NCBI RefSeq assembly: GCF_932294415.1
Contig: NC_065545.1
Location: 17,178,857-17,242,856, forward strand
Reading direction: 5' to 3'
DNA: 64,000 nucleotides
From: Quercus robur
Taxonomy: Eukaryota; Streptophyta; Magnoliopsida; Fagales; Fagaceae
The notes under the pieces were generated by a model. It saw nothing but the letters and a program-made list of their open reading frames with translations, searched no databases and was not told the origin of the DNA. Position numbers and translations under genes: made by a program. Shown in pieces: positions 45,101 to 56,714 of the stretch; positions within the stretch are counted from its first letter, which is position 1, and every line of letters starts with the position of its first letter.

Positions 45101-46440
45101 ATGTTAAAAATGCTTTTACCATTACTTTTTTTGTGCAGTAAAAGTAAATCTACCTGTTTGAGAGAAAATTATTAGGTACTTTCGGAGTACCATAAATACG
45201 TAGTTCCTCTTCTCACGAATTTCATTAAAGAGTACGCATTTATGGTACTTCAATAATACACAATAATTTTCCTTGTTTGAGTAGGAAATTAAGGATAGTA
45301 TGAAAATTAAAGTTAGGCGTTAACTTGAGAAATTGCATAGTACGTGATTGACTCTCCGTGACATTGTAATGTACGGTTTAATTGTACCGCATAGGTTAAC
45401 TGGTTAAAGTGACACACAAACTCCCAAAAAGAAAAAGAAAAAAACACTGCCTAAAAGGTTTCAATTCAAGGGTTGAAAGTTTTTCTTTTCGTTTTAGCCG
45501 GTGCCTAGGTCCAAAGTTGAAACCCGCTATATTTTAGGCTTCAATAATTTTTTATGTCCGAAAATTTCATGGCCCATTCGCACTACATTTAAGCGTGCAT
45601 TTCACGCGTCATATAATAATAGTATTAAATTATTAATATAAATCCCCTTGCCTAACAGATTTCTATGCGTAATTTTCATCTCTGTTTCTCTGTGTCTTGT
45701 TATTTTTTTTCTTGCTTTGGGTATTAAAAAAGTTGCTGACGTGTCAGGCGGTGATGACTCAATAGAGAAAACTTCGGTTCCATCAAGGTCCTCAAATGAG
45801 AAAGTTATTCTGCATTTTAGTTGCATTTTTCTTTTCTCTCAATTGAGGGTGAATCCTACAATTGTGGGGTCTACCATCATGTGAGGAAGAAGAACCACGC
45901 AACAGAAATTGGGTGAATTTTTCCCCCAAATGGAGGGTGTCTTTTTCTTCTGTCCTCACAATCACCGTAGCTTCCAAACCACAAGGTTTCAAACTTGTTG
46001 AAAGGAATTGCATTTTATTAATTATGTCACAATCATATCATATTAACGTGTTGTTGCCGATGGTTTTTCTCTTGGGTCTTTGTAACAATTTATTACTATT
46101 AAATATATCTAATCCAATTTATTTTATTTTTTATGTTTTATAAATAAATATTCAGACTCTTTCGAGTATTTGATTTTTTTTTTTTTTTGAGTATATGTCG
46201 TCTCCCATTTCACATGTACCAAATTATTACCGAAAGGAATTCTTTAAAGGCAATCAATGTCAAACCCAAATCCAATTGTTAATCTGAATGTGATTTGTAA
46301 TAAAATACACCACATACTTCTCAATGTCTAAGTATTTACTGGTTGTGCATACGTATATTACGTGTACCTGTGTTTTTTTTTTTTTTTGGGGGGGGGGGGT
46401 TAAGTCTAGCGCTCATGATTCGAGCTTCTTAGTTGGCTTG
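45100..46440. other. Intergenic, no gene recognised
   Basis: It contains short open frames on both strands at 45602-46143 with no recognised protein similarity, a T14 run near 46165-46179 and a T/G homopolymer pair near 46373-46399. Confidence 0.35.
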
Positions 46441-46451
46441 CTATATGTTAA

Positions 46452-46637
46452 GGGTCATGCTAACGAGTGCTCTTAGGGTATTGGTTAATAATCCATTTTA
46501 GGAAAGTTTTGACATCACTTTTATGAAAAATGAAAAAAGCTGTCAAAACATTAATTGTTTTTTTTTTCTTTTCTCATAAAATTTTTTTTTAACTGGATTT
46601 TTAACTAATACATTAAGGGCATTCGTTTGCATTTCTC
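46452..46637. mobile_element. MULE-type MITE, family member 2, 9-bp TSD
   Basis: ATATGTTAA occurs at 46443-46451 and 46638-46646. It begins GGGTCATGCTAACGAGTGCTC, identical to member 1 for 21 bases, and ends with the inverse of GAGAAATGCAAACGAATGCCC. The middle (AGTTTTGACATCACTTTTAT, GAAAAAAGCTGTCAAAACAT) matches member 1 closely. Confidence 0.9.
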
Positions 46638-46842
46638 ATATGTTAATGCTACAATGACCAACTCACCATGAACGCAATTCAAAACGAATATAAATGTAGT
46701 TGATCCCAAAATTCAATGCATCCCACCTCTTTATCCAAAGGGTCCTAGAGTCAGAGAATTTCATATTCCATCATCTAATTCCAAACAAAAATTTGTAGCA
46801 ATCCAACGCGTTGCCAATTGGCATTGTCACGCCCCTCCCCCA

Positions 46843-46863
46843 CCCCCCCCCCCCCCCCCCCCC
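46843..46863. repeat. C21 homopolymer
   Basis: An uninterrupted run of 21 C. A second run of 16 C lies at 48690-48705. Confidence 0.85.
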
Positions 46864-46869
46864 TTCTTT

Positions 46870-48260
46870 TTAGTCCTCGAGGAGATGAATTGCCAATGCA
46901 AGTATATCCGTTTTGCTTGTATAGTTAATGTTGGGGCTTGTATAGAAGTAATCCAACGCATTGGCATTAGTGCTGAATTTGCTAATACATCCATTATGCA
47001 ATTTTAGGCAATTTTTTTTGTCTGGTAGCAATATGTTTAATTTGAAACATTTAATTAGAGGAGTACACAGGTCAATCAGTGTTGAATTAGGGTAAAAAAA
47101 TTTATTAACTCAATTGTGTTGAGTGTTGACACACAGATTGTCGACCAATTTGATGAGCATAAATCTACAATGAGATTGGTCGAACATGCAAGTCAATGGT
47201 CATAGGGATAAACCTTTATCATTCATTTGGAATTTCTAGGGTAGAGAGCATTGCAATATGGAGAGGGTATTGCATTTTGGTGAGATCTCCGTCAAAGGGG
47301 AATGATGATATAAAAGTGGTGACTGGGGAATGAAACTGAGATATGAAGATTTTGAATAGGTCTAGTTTATCAAATTTCTAATTAGGAACTTGACACTCGA
47401 CTTGATTATATTGGAGTTTGTTAGATTTAAGTAGCTGACGACCGTGGAGGGTATCAAAATTGACCGAATATGAGGTGGGTTTAACTGTTTTGAGTGGGTA
47501 GGTCAAGTGCGTCGTGTGTTTGCTCACTCATAGTTTAGATCAATACATTATACCTTAAAAAAAAAAACAAAAACAAAAACTATAGGAGAAAATAACATGA
47601 GTGTAACTCATTGTGAGAATAATAGATGCATAATTATGCAGTCACTTGACACTTAATGTTCGTTTGTATTATTATTTTTAGTTAATTTGTTGATATTTCA
47701 AAGTTTTGTTTTCTCTCTAGACAATTATACTTTTCCTTAAATAATTAAGTCTATGTTTGTTTCAACTTATTTTCTACTAGCTTATGTTATTTTTTTTTAA
47801 TTATATATCACAATTAAAATTATCATTTTTCTTCTTAAACATTGTTGTCTTAATTTTTTAAATATACCAATACAAATAAGTTTATCACTTAAATTGTACT
47901 AAAACACACTCAATATATTCCTTGGAATTAGGGATGTTAATAAGTAGAGCCAAGTTGAGTATTCAAAATTCAAAACTATTCATTAATCTTATTTTGAAGT
48001 CAAGTCGAGTTTGAACTCATCAAGAAACTAGCTTACATGTTCAAGTTTGGTTCATTATATTGTCGATTAAGCTTGAGTTTGATTTAACTTGAATTATGTT
48101 AACAACTACTCCATTACAAATCTATACTAATAATTAATAATTAAATTGAAATTAAATTATTTTTATTTGAATTTATTAGATGGAATGACATATATGATAT
48201 ATAATCTAATTTCAAATTTATATAAGTATATTTTTATAAAAATATACATATAAATACAAT
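46870..48260. other. Intergenic, no gene recognised
   Basis: Mostly AT-rich. The stretch 47090-47520 is less AT-rich and might be an old retrotransposon piece, but I found no ends. Confidence 0.3.
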
Positions 48261-48276
48261 ACTATAAATATTTAAA

Positions 48277-48460
48277 GGGAAAGTTAACGGATACCCTAAA
48301 ACATTGGTTTAGGAAATATTTTTAAAAACCTTTTATAGGAAATGAAAAAATGAATTATTTTTTTTATAACAATTTATATTTCCTATAAAAATTGTATCAA
48401 AATTTTTCTAAACTTATACATTAACAAATACTCTAAGTAACAAATGTTTTAAGGGAGCCC
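48277..48460. mobile_element. MULE-type MITE, family member 3, 9-bp TSD
   Basis: ATATTTAAA occurs at 48268-48276 and 48461-48469. The ends are more diverged from members 1 and 2, but the order AGTTAACGGATACCCTAAAA, ACATTGGTTTAGGAAA, AGGAAATGAAAAAATGAATT and the inverted right arm is kept. It is 184 bp, the same size as its relatives. Confidence 0.85.
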
Positions 48461-49758
48461 ATATTTAAATTGAAACTTTATACTCATGAGATTGTTTAGG
48501 AATACATTATTATATTTAAGTTTAATTTGCCAAACTTAAATTTAGGTTTAAGGTACAAGTACAACATTCAAAGATTCATATATATGTTTTACTAAAACCG
48601 TTACATCCATAACATTTTTACAACAACTTTTATATAATAAATTGTTAATGATTCTAATTTAAAACCTCAAATTAATTTGTTTTCACTCACCCCCCCCCCC
48701 CCCCCACACTAATAACCATCAATATTTTGCAGTGAAAATGGCATGTTTCACATGTTTTATGCATATATGGGAAAAGGCGTTTTCTTGGGAAACTAGAAGT
48801 GAGTTATGAGGTTTCAACTGCACGATGGAGGACCATCCATGCGTCTGGAAGATAAAAATGCCGTATTTAGCTTTTCAACCGATTGCTGTGCTTTTCCTAT
48901 TGTTGCATTGTTTGTGGTGATACGATAGTAGTGTTTTCCAAATTCCAAAGCACTAATTCATTTTTATTGGCCTATTTTTAATATTTAGTTTTAGTACTTT
49001 TCAGCACCCCTAGGTAGAAATTCTAAGAAAGACAAAAAGGAAAAGGCTAATTGACCATTAAAATGGAGGGCCCCATACCAAAAATGAAAGTCAGTCGGAC
49101 CCCAAAGCTGCCTCAAACGTCTCTGACTCTTCTAGCCAATCACACACAAGTGACACATGCAAATTCTTGGAGTCACAGTTATCTTGTGAAAAACAGGTGT
49201 GATCTAATCCTAGCCGTTGGATTTGTGTCCAAAAATTATTCACTATTGACTCTTCAGTGCCTTGGCGTAAAGGTTTTGTTATCCAAAGTTTCCATGTCTC
49301 ATACTAATTGATAGTTTGATACCCCCACAAAAGAAGAAAAAAAGAAAGATTAAAAAAAAAAAAAAAACTAAGTGACACATTATTTATTGGAATATTAAGA
49401 GGTTATTCATTATTATTAAGATTTGGATTTAGTCAAATTCATAATCTCTAATTCTCTTGAAATCTCAATTTGGAGAATCCCCCTTCAGCTTGTACATGGT
49501 TCCGTCCCTAATCTTTTGAAATCTCAAGTTGGAGAAACTTTTGAGTCTTTTCTCCCCTCCCCCCTCCCCCAAAAAAGTTCAATCAAAAGCTATTAGAATT
49601 TACTTTTATAAACAGAGAAATATACATTTTGATTATAAAATGTAGATAAAGCTTCCCAAATAATAGCAAAGTGGATTCCAAAAATGTCATCGAAGTCCTA
49701 CTAAACCTTCACTCTACTCCATTATTCTCTAAGCTAAGGCACTTAACTCCTTAGTTTG

Positions 49759-49945
49759 TTGGGATTCTATTTTTGTTCCTAGAAATGTTAAAATTTTGTC
49801 TCACAATATTGCATGTTGGGCTGCCTTTTGTAATTTGGGTCTATCTCCATCTCCACTCGTCCTTCTTGGAACAAACTTAAAGTTGGGGATGGATTGAACC
49901 CCTCTCTTGTTTCTTTCTAATATATTTTTATTCATTAAAGAAAAA
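49759..49945 (+). pseudogene. LINE RNase H tail fragment
   Basis: A frame reading FVPRNVKILSHNIACWAAFC matches the conserved end of plant LINE RNase H (FVPR-N---HN-A-WA). After a stop it runs to ATTAAAGAAAAAAAG. Part of it (from 49871) is included in the 427-bp duplication that follows. Confidence 0.6.
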
Positions 49946-50297
49946 AAGATAAGTCGTTAATTATTAATGTTGTATACAATGTGGTGTGATGGAATGAGTT
50001 TTCTATGCACTACACTGCGATTAATTTTTTAAATTCCAAGACCAAATTGTATCGTTAGAGGTATATCTGACCGACCACTTTTGGTTGACTTTTGTGATAT
50101 AGATGCAGACTATTTATACGATTTTTTTTTGAGTTAAGAGCATTCACATCAGATGTTACAAAATAGCATGAGGGTCAAAATTTGCCCAATCAGTTTCAAA
50201 AAAAAATACCACATCATCCATTGTACAAAATGTATTTTTGCTATTGTACTTGTGCAAATATACACAAACACTATTATATTTTATCACACTTATTAGG
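49871..50297. repeat. 427-bp tandem duplication, unit 1 (uninterrupted)
   Basis: It starts ACAAACTTAAAGTTGGGGAT and ends TTATCACACTTATTAGG. Unit 2 begins at 50298 and is split by the gypsy insertion: 50298-50455 and 56715-56968 together align to this unit. Confidence 0.8.
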
Positions 50298-50455
50298 ACA
50301 AACCTAAAGTTGGAGATGGATCGAACCCCTATCTTATTTCTTTCTAATATATTTTTATTCATAAAAAAGCAAAATAGATAAGTTGTTAATTATTAATGTT
50401 GATACGGTGTGGTGCGATGGAATGAGTTTTCTATGCACTAAACTGTAAAGGTTAG
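50298..50455. repeat. 427-bp tandem duplication, unit 2, left part
   Basis: Begins ACAAACCTAAAGTTGGAGAT. It is interrupted at 50455 by the LTR retrotransposon, whose target duplication GTTAG (50451-50455) belongs to this unit. Confidence 0.8.
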
Positions 50456-51154
50456 TGTAAGGACCATAAAATTTAGTGGCGCAAGCCCACTTAGAGTAGT
50501 GGATTGTGAAGTTCAACCTTAGCCCAAATCAATAAAATTTGTAAGAGAATGGAACGAATAACAACAGAGGGCTTTGGCCGAGGACAAGTGCAGGGAAAAA
50601 TAAGGTTTGTATTAAGCAATAGATGAGCATTCAGCTCGCCCGAGGAGGATAAGTTTACACAAAAGTAATACTATTCATTCTCTTCTCTCAATGTTCTTCT
50701 TTCTGTCTTTTTTTTCTTGATTGTCCGATCCCTTTTTCAACGCTCTCTCCTTTCTTTATATACTTCTACCTTCATCATATCTCCACCATCCAATTTCACC
50801 TAACCTCCCTCCTTTTATGACACTTGTTACTTTTTACATTTAAAGAAGATGGTGGAAGGAATCTGCTTAGCTATGGCTTACACTGTTCAGATCACTTCCT
50901 CATTAATGCAGCTGATAAAGCTGTTGTCTATTATTTAATGTGGATGCAACATGCTACACCAGACCATAAGCTTCCCTATTGTCCATTGACTTCTACTCTC
51001 TTCAGACTCCAGCTCCCACTTAGAATACTACAGAGTACTGTGATTCATTTCTTCCCTTCCTCGGGTGGCTTTCTTCCTTGGGCCCATGGCTTGCAGCATT
51101 CCCACCCTAATGCTGCGACGCTTCAACTTCATCCTCAGTCCTCAAGCTCCCACA
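50456..51154 (-). repeat. 3' LTR of the gypsy element
   Basis: 699 bp, from TGTGGGAGCT (minus strand, at 51154) to CCTTACA (at 50456), so canonical TG...CA. It aligns to 56180-56714 over its first ~525 bp in element orientation. A polypurine tract (GTTTTAGGGGACTAT on minus) lies immediately upstream at 51155-51169. Confidence 0.85.
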
Positions 51155-51616
51155 ATAGTCCCCTAAAACACTCGCTATTTGTTTATGAGACAAAAGTGAA
51201 GTTTTAGTCTCATAGTTGAAACATGCATATGCCACATGCGTTCCCACGTATCAACGTCCTTTCATCTGCCCTCTGCACGCTCCTGATGCTTCGGAATCCA
51301 TGATCTTGCAGACTCCAGCTCCCACTTAGAATACTACAGAGTATTGTGATTCATTTCTTCCCTTCCTCGAGTGGCTTTCTTCCTCGGGCCTGTGGCTTGC
51401 AGCATTCCCACCCTAATGCTGCGACGCTTCAACTTCATCCTCAGTCCTCAAGCTCCCACAATAGCCCCCTAAAACGTTCGCTATTTGTTTATGAGACAAA
51501 AGTGAAGTTTTAGTCTCACAGGTGAAACATGCATATGCCACATGCGTTCCCACGTATCAACGTCCTTTCATCTGCCCTCTGCATGCTCCTGATGCTTCAG
51601 AATCCATGATCTCGCA
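51005..51616. repeat. 306-bp tandem duplication across the 3' LTR/PPT junction
   Basis: Units 51005-51310 and 51311-51616 both begin GACTCCAGCTCCCACTTAGA and end ATCCATGATCT.GCA with only scattered mismatches. The LTR/PPT boundary therefore occurs twice, at 51154/51155 and 51460/51461. Confidence 0.88.
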
Positions 51617-51896
51617 TTTATGGCGTCAGGCAGCTGCTTGTCTCCCCACGTTCTACGGCTTGATCAAGATCCTATGGTCCTTATTTCCCCTCACTTATGG
51701 GCGGGAATTTTACTGCTCACTTTTTCACTCCTATAAAAGGAGGACTTAGAGCTGGCTGAGGCTCATTTTGAACATTCTAGCGATCTAAGTTGAAGAAGAA
51801 AACTCCCAAGGAGCAATCTTTGTGTTCACTCATAGGTGTGTTGATTTCACTGTCTATTCTCTTTCACAAACTTAACACTTCACACCACAACATTCC

Positions 51897-54297
51897 ATGG
51901 GTAGATATTCTAAGTTAGTAGATACTACCGAGGCTAAGGCAGTCTTTAGGGCTCAATATAGGATCCCCAACAGTGTTGAAATCCAACACTGTGAGGAGGG
52001 TGAGTAGTTGGTCCAACACAAACCTCCTGAGTTTGTGGTCATTCCTATGATCGCCTTCATTGAAGGCGAGATGGAACTTCTAATTGGAAGGGTAACCAGG
52101 GACTACCTCATAAACTATAGGTTAACCTTGACCTAATGTTCCCCAAACATATTTAGGATCCTTGGGTGTGTAGATGCAATAAACTGCAGAATGGTGACTA
52201 ACCTTACCTGACACGATGTAAATTGGGTGTACAAATGCTAGAAAGGGGAAAAAACCAAATAATGCATGAAGTGTAGGGTTCCCGCTGTTAGATTGATCTC
52301 CTGCCTACCTGACTCAAGCAAAGACATGGATGAAGATTTTCTTCTTGCCTTGGGAGGCTGGCACGATGGAATGTACTGCCCTACCCAGGAAAGGGAACTA
52401 GGTAGCGCTCCCAAGGATTAGGGCCACACATAGGATTTTACATAGTTTTATTAGTGTTAACATTTTTTTTTTACTAACAACCCTTCTTGTTTCATATGGC
52501 AAATGAATACCACACCGCCCTAGCCAAACACTTGGTGAATTTTAAAGATCTCAACCGAATCCTCAAGGCAGAGATCTTTTTACACATGGATGGACAGCTT
52601 AGGGTAGTGCACATCATCCTTGGTTACAAACTGTCCACCAAGCGCTTCCAAAGTCCGAAGAACGTTATTAAAACCAGGAACCCTCGCTTGGCTTTAATAG
52701 ACATAGCCGTACTAGGTTTTTTGCTAACAGAACCTCCTCCCGAGGGGACCCAGGACGCTTAGCTCCTAGCCCCCCTAATTGCCAGACTTATCTATTCACA
52801 AGAACCACCTATCTTATCAGACGACGAGTTTGAGGAGTCTACGTCTGAGTTTGCTCAAGAAGTGACAAACAAAGACTTTGAGGTTTTTTACCGCCCAGAC
52901 GCTTCCAACACATCACAACCTCATACATCGGCAGACATGGGCTTTGAGGAAAAAACACCAGATCTCCTTGCCTTACTCACAGCCTACACAGGGGGCTCTT
53001 CCCCTGCTGTGGCAGTGTTACCTCGACCACCCACCCCGACAGCTACACATACGTCTCCTGTTAATGACGGGGATAAGAAAAGAAAAAAGGCCCAGGGAGG
53101 CAAAAACGTCGAAGGCACTGAGGAAGGGGAGATAACACATTCCTCCCACCAGCCCCCAGCCAAAGAAGCTCAGACCGAAAAGGGGCAATCAAGAAATCCA
53201 CTTCCACTAGGACTTCCAAAGAGGTTGGAGGAGACCAACCGAAGAAGGCCTCCATTTGAAGGCCCATTTTTACCCTAAACTCGGGAAATCTAGTATTGGA
53301 TAATGCCAACCTGAAGGACCCCAAAAAAGATAGCTCAGGCCTGGTGGCCGAGTGCCTGGAGAAGGCATTATGTCTGCTAGAAGATATGACAAAGCTGAAA
53401 TCCTTTAGGAAGCGCGAAGTTTTCCTTGCCTTGAAGCAAGATTTGGCTAAGGTATAGGACTGATCCCATTTGATTGCTTTACAATAAAACTTTATGTGCA
53501 CCATATAACACTTGTGCATTTTTTTTTTTTTTTTTTTTTTGATGTAGGTCGTCCAAGCTGCCTTCATGGTTGAGGAATGGGTGGACCATTCCCTGGACGT
53601 GGCCAGGGATGCCAAGAATAAACTAGAGGCTGTTGAGAGGGCCCATTCGGTCGCAGACAAGAAGCTCAGGAAGAATCTTGCCTAGTTGGCCGAGGTGGAA
53701 AAGGCCCATAGAAATGCAGAGTTTGCCCTTAAGGGCTATGAAAAACAGGCAATTGATGCCTTAAAGGCCCAAAAGAAGGCTGAAAATAAAATGGCCCTTA
53801 TAGTTGTGGAGCTTAAACAAATAAAAAAGTAACTGGAGACCAAGGAGGCTGAGAAAACTGAGGCCAAGCAAGCTGCATACGAAGCGAGCATGACCAAGAC
53901 AGCAGAGAGCCTCATTGCTCAACTCATAGATGTTCCCCGTGCCTTCTGCTTGGAGGCGTGGGGCCAAGCCATGAACGTTGCGAGGGTGAGCACTGAATCA
54001 GAGCTTTGGGCTCCTGATAAGGTGTACTACCCTCTTGCCCTATGTTTGGTGCCTACCCTTCCTCAGCCTCCAGCAGACCCCAGCTCTGCTCTCCCTTCTT
54101 CCTCAGCTTAGCCCGACCAAGATCCCTCTCCTACTTTGGCCAAGGCAAGGAAAAGAAAAAAGAACTGCCACCTCCAGCTGATGTGCAGGTCGTGGAGGCC
54201 GAAGAGGAAGTGGCCGAGGTGGTGCAACTGAAGAGGAAGAAGAAGGAAAAAGAGCAAGAGAAAAAAAGAGCCAAGGAGAAGGAGCCAACAGCTTAGT
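51897..54297 (+). pseudogene. Antisense ORF (aORF) relic of the gypsy element
   Basis: Plus-strand coding traces opposite to the integrase. It starts MGRYSKLVDTTEAKAVFRAQ at 51897 with stop codons at 52005 and beyond. VVIPMIAFIEGEMELLIGRV and then NEYHTALAKHLVNFKDLNRI (52487-52762) follow, then a Pro/Ser-rich acidic part (52862-53278). A coiled-coil-like Lys/Glu/Ala-rich part starts after a 96-nt GT/AG intron (53452-53547) and ends in a basic KKKEKEQEKKRAKEKE tail at 54297. Further stops near 53680 and 53830 and a frame change near 53278 disable it. I recall similar proteins annotated as hypothetical in tree genomes. Function unknown; the multi-exon layout suggests its own antisense transcript. 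Confidence 0.65.
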
Positions 54298-55055
54298 TTA
54301 GCCTTAGTCTAGGGAATACTTAGGCATTTTTGTAACGGGTTGTTGTATAGATAGTGCCCCTCCCCTTTTTTGTATCACAGTTAGTCTACTTTTAATGAAG
54401 AAACTTTGAAGTTAACCTTGGTCGTTTATTATTACATATATTTTTGTACACTTTGTTTTTCTTTTACTGTTTACTTTATACTTGTCATTTTACTTACTTC
54501 ACTACCTTCCTCCTTTCATAACAATCACACCATGACAATTCACTATGCTATCACAACATAAAGAGTAAACTAACTTATGGATTTTAAGCAAATTATCACC
54601 TAACACTTACTTGAAACTGAACTTGGGACTTTCAAAGTGAACTTGCTGGCACTACTCCAGAAACCCGAGGAAGTCCCTACGGCATTCACTTTCCCGTCCC
54701 TTTAAGCAACCTTTCTCAAGGTCCACCTAGTTCCCAACTTGTGACCCTAGGACCTATGTTAGACCCGAACTCCATTCAACACTTAGAGTATTTGCATATG
54801 CTGTTATACTTAGAATATTTTCTGTACTGTTAATTTACCCTAGGCTTCTGACTCAAGGAGCCAGATAAGACCTAGGTTCTGTTTAATACTTAGAATATTT
54901 TATACAATGTTAATTTACCTTAGGCTTGTGACCCGAGGAGCCAAACAAGACCTAGGTTCTATTTAACACTCAGAATATTTAATAGACCAATTGTCTCTAC
55001 AAACGCATCCATAACGAGATACAACCAAGCAAGATATGAGTGGCAACAGAATTTA

Positions 55056-56177
55056 TTAATAATAATAACACCGCAGATTGTTTACATTCCAAGGGCGAGA
55101 AATTACATTTTCATCCAAATCTTCCAGATAATAAGCCCTAATGCCAGCAATAGAAGTGATTCTATATGACCCTTCCCAATTAGGACTTAGCTTGCCCCAA
55201 GCAGGGTTCTTGGTCGTCCCCACCACCTTTTTCAAGACCAGGTTTCCTAGGGCCAATGGTTTGGCTCTCACCCCCTTATCATACCTTTGCTTAAGTTTCT
55301 GTTGGTAGTAGGCCATCTTTATCGTTACTACCTCTCTTCTTTCCTCGGCCAAATCCAAGCTGTCTAGGAGTAAATGGTGGTTCTCTTCAATATTGAATTG
55401 ATCTGTTCTCAGAGTTGGGAATCCAAATTCAAGGGAGATTACTGCTTCTGACCCATAGGTCATTGAAAAAGGGGTCTCCCCCATTAATCTTCGGGGTGTA
55501 GTACAATAGGTCCATAACACGTGGGACAGTTCATCCACCCATTTTCCCTTAACATCGTCCAAACTTTTCTTCAGCCCAGACACTATAACTTTATTGGTGG
55601 CCTTGGCCTACCCATTCCCTTAAGGATAAGCAGGTGTAGAATACCCGTTCCTAATCCCTAACTCCCTGCAATATCTCCGAAAGGTTTTACTGTTAAATTG
55701 AAGACTGTTATCTAAGATCAGTGTGTGAGGAACTCCAAACCTGGTGACAATGTTCCTCCAGATGAACCTCTTAGCATCCACGTCCTTGATATTGGCAAGG
55801 GGCTCGGCTTCCACCCACTTGGTTAAGTAGTCCGTATCGATGAGGAGCCATCTTCGGTTCCCTATAGCTCGAGGAAAAGATCCCACTATATCCAAGCCCC
55901 ACTGAGCAAATGGCTAGGGGCTAGACACAGGATTCAGTATTCCCCTTGGCTGATGGATATTTGAGGCATATCTTTGACATTGGTCATACTTTTTCACATA
56001 ATCCTGAGAGGTTTTTTGCATGCTAGGCCACCAGTACCCTTGGGTGAGTGCCCTATGCACTAAAGACCTTCCTCCTGTATGACTCCCACAGATGCCCTCA
56101 TGCAGCTTTTCCAATAAGGGCTCCACTGCTTCTGGGTGTACACACAATAAATATGGCCTTGAGTAAGAGCGCTTGTA
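55056..56177 (-). pseudogene. Gypsy integrase relic
   Basis: Minus-strand reading: the RNase H/integrase linker (YKRSYSRPYLLCVHPEA), the zinc-binding HHCC part (HEGICGSHTGG ... KKYDQCQRYA, 55914-56147), the core (GLDIVGSF, WVEAEPLANI, LILDNSLQF, 55620-55895) and the C-terminal domain (55056-55583, ending VNNLRCYYY). Stop codons separate the three parts. At the position of the third catalytic acid the sequence is GNG*AKATNK, where family members have Glu, so Lys replaces it. These changes are G-to-A on the coding strand or C-to-T, as expected from decay of methylated cytosines. Inactive. Confidence 0.85.
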
Positions 56178-56179
56178 CC

Positions 56180-56714
56180 TTCAGCTCTCCACAAGCTCAC
56201 CCAAGGAGGCTAAGTTTACACAAAAGTAATACTATTTACTTTTTTCTCTTAATGCTCTTCCTTCTGTCTTTTTTTTCTTGATTTTCCAATCACTTTTTCA
56301 GTGCTCTCTCCTTTCTTTATATACTTCTACCCTCATCATATCTCCACCATCCATTTTCACCTAACCTCCCTCCTTTTATGACACTTGTTACTTTTTACAT
56401 TTGAAGAAGATGGTGGAAGGAATCTGTTTAGCTGTGGCTTACTCTGTTCAGGTCACTTCCTCATCAATACGGGTGATAAAGCTATTGTCTACCATTTAAC
56501 ATGGATGCAAAAGGCTACACCAGACCATAAGCTTCCCTACTGTCCATTGACTTCCACTCTCTTTAGACTCCAGCTCCCACTTAGAATACTACAGAGTACT
56601 GTGATTCATTTCTTCCCTTCCTCGGGCGGCTTTCTTCCTCGGGCCCGTGGCTTGCAGTATTCCCACCCTATGTTGCGACCCTTCAACTTTATCCTCAGTC
56701 CTCGGGCTCCCACA
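56180..56714 (-). repeat. Truncated 5' LTR of the gypsy element
   Basis: Aligns to the 3' LTR from 51154 down to about 50630 with scattered differences. The last ~174 bp of the LTR are missing, cut at the deletion junction with the integrase region. Confidence 0.8.

Larger units (their letters stand above)
50456..56714 (-). mobile_element. Ty3/gypsy LTR retrotransposon, internally deleted, with antisense ORF
   Basis: The element is bounded by TGTAAGG at the left and CTCCCACA at the right and flanked by GTTAG (50451-50455, 56715-56719). The integrase reads on the minus strand, so the 5' LTR is at the right. Order in element direction: 5' LTR fragment (56714-56180), junction directly into the RNase H/integrase linker (about 56177), integrase relic, about 700 bp non-coding, a plus-strand antisense ORF relic (54297-51897 region), a duplicated LTR/PPT junction, 3' LTR (51154-50456). 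Primer-binding site, gag, protease, reverse transcriptase and RNase H are absent. An antisense ORF before the 3' LTR is known from Tat-lineage elements such as maize Grande; assignment to Tat is inference. Confidence 0.88.

Noticed and set aside
45602-46143. Overlapping frames of 70-90 codons on both strands
   Set aside because: No family signature, no splice context, composition like flanking DNA.
53061-53660. 199-codon minus-strand frame within the gypsy element
   Set aside because: In the integrase direction, but it includes the aORF intron's T-run as KKKKKKK and lacks any gag or pol motif; the plus-strand frame has the better coding character.
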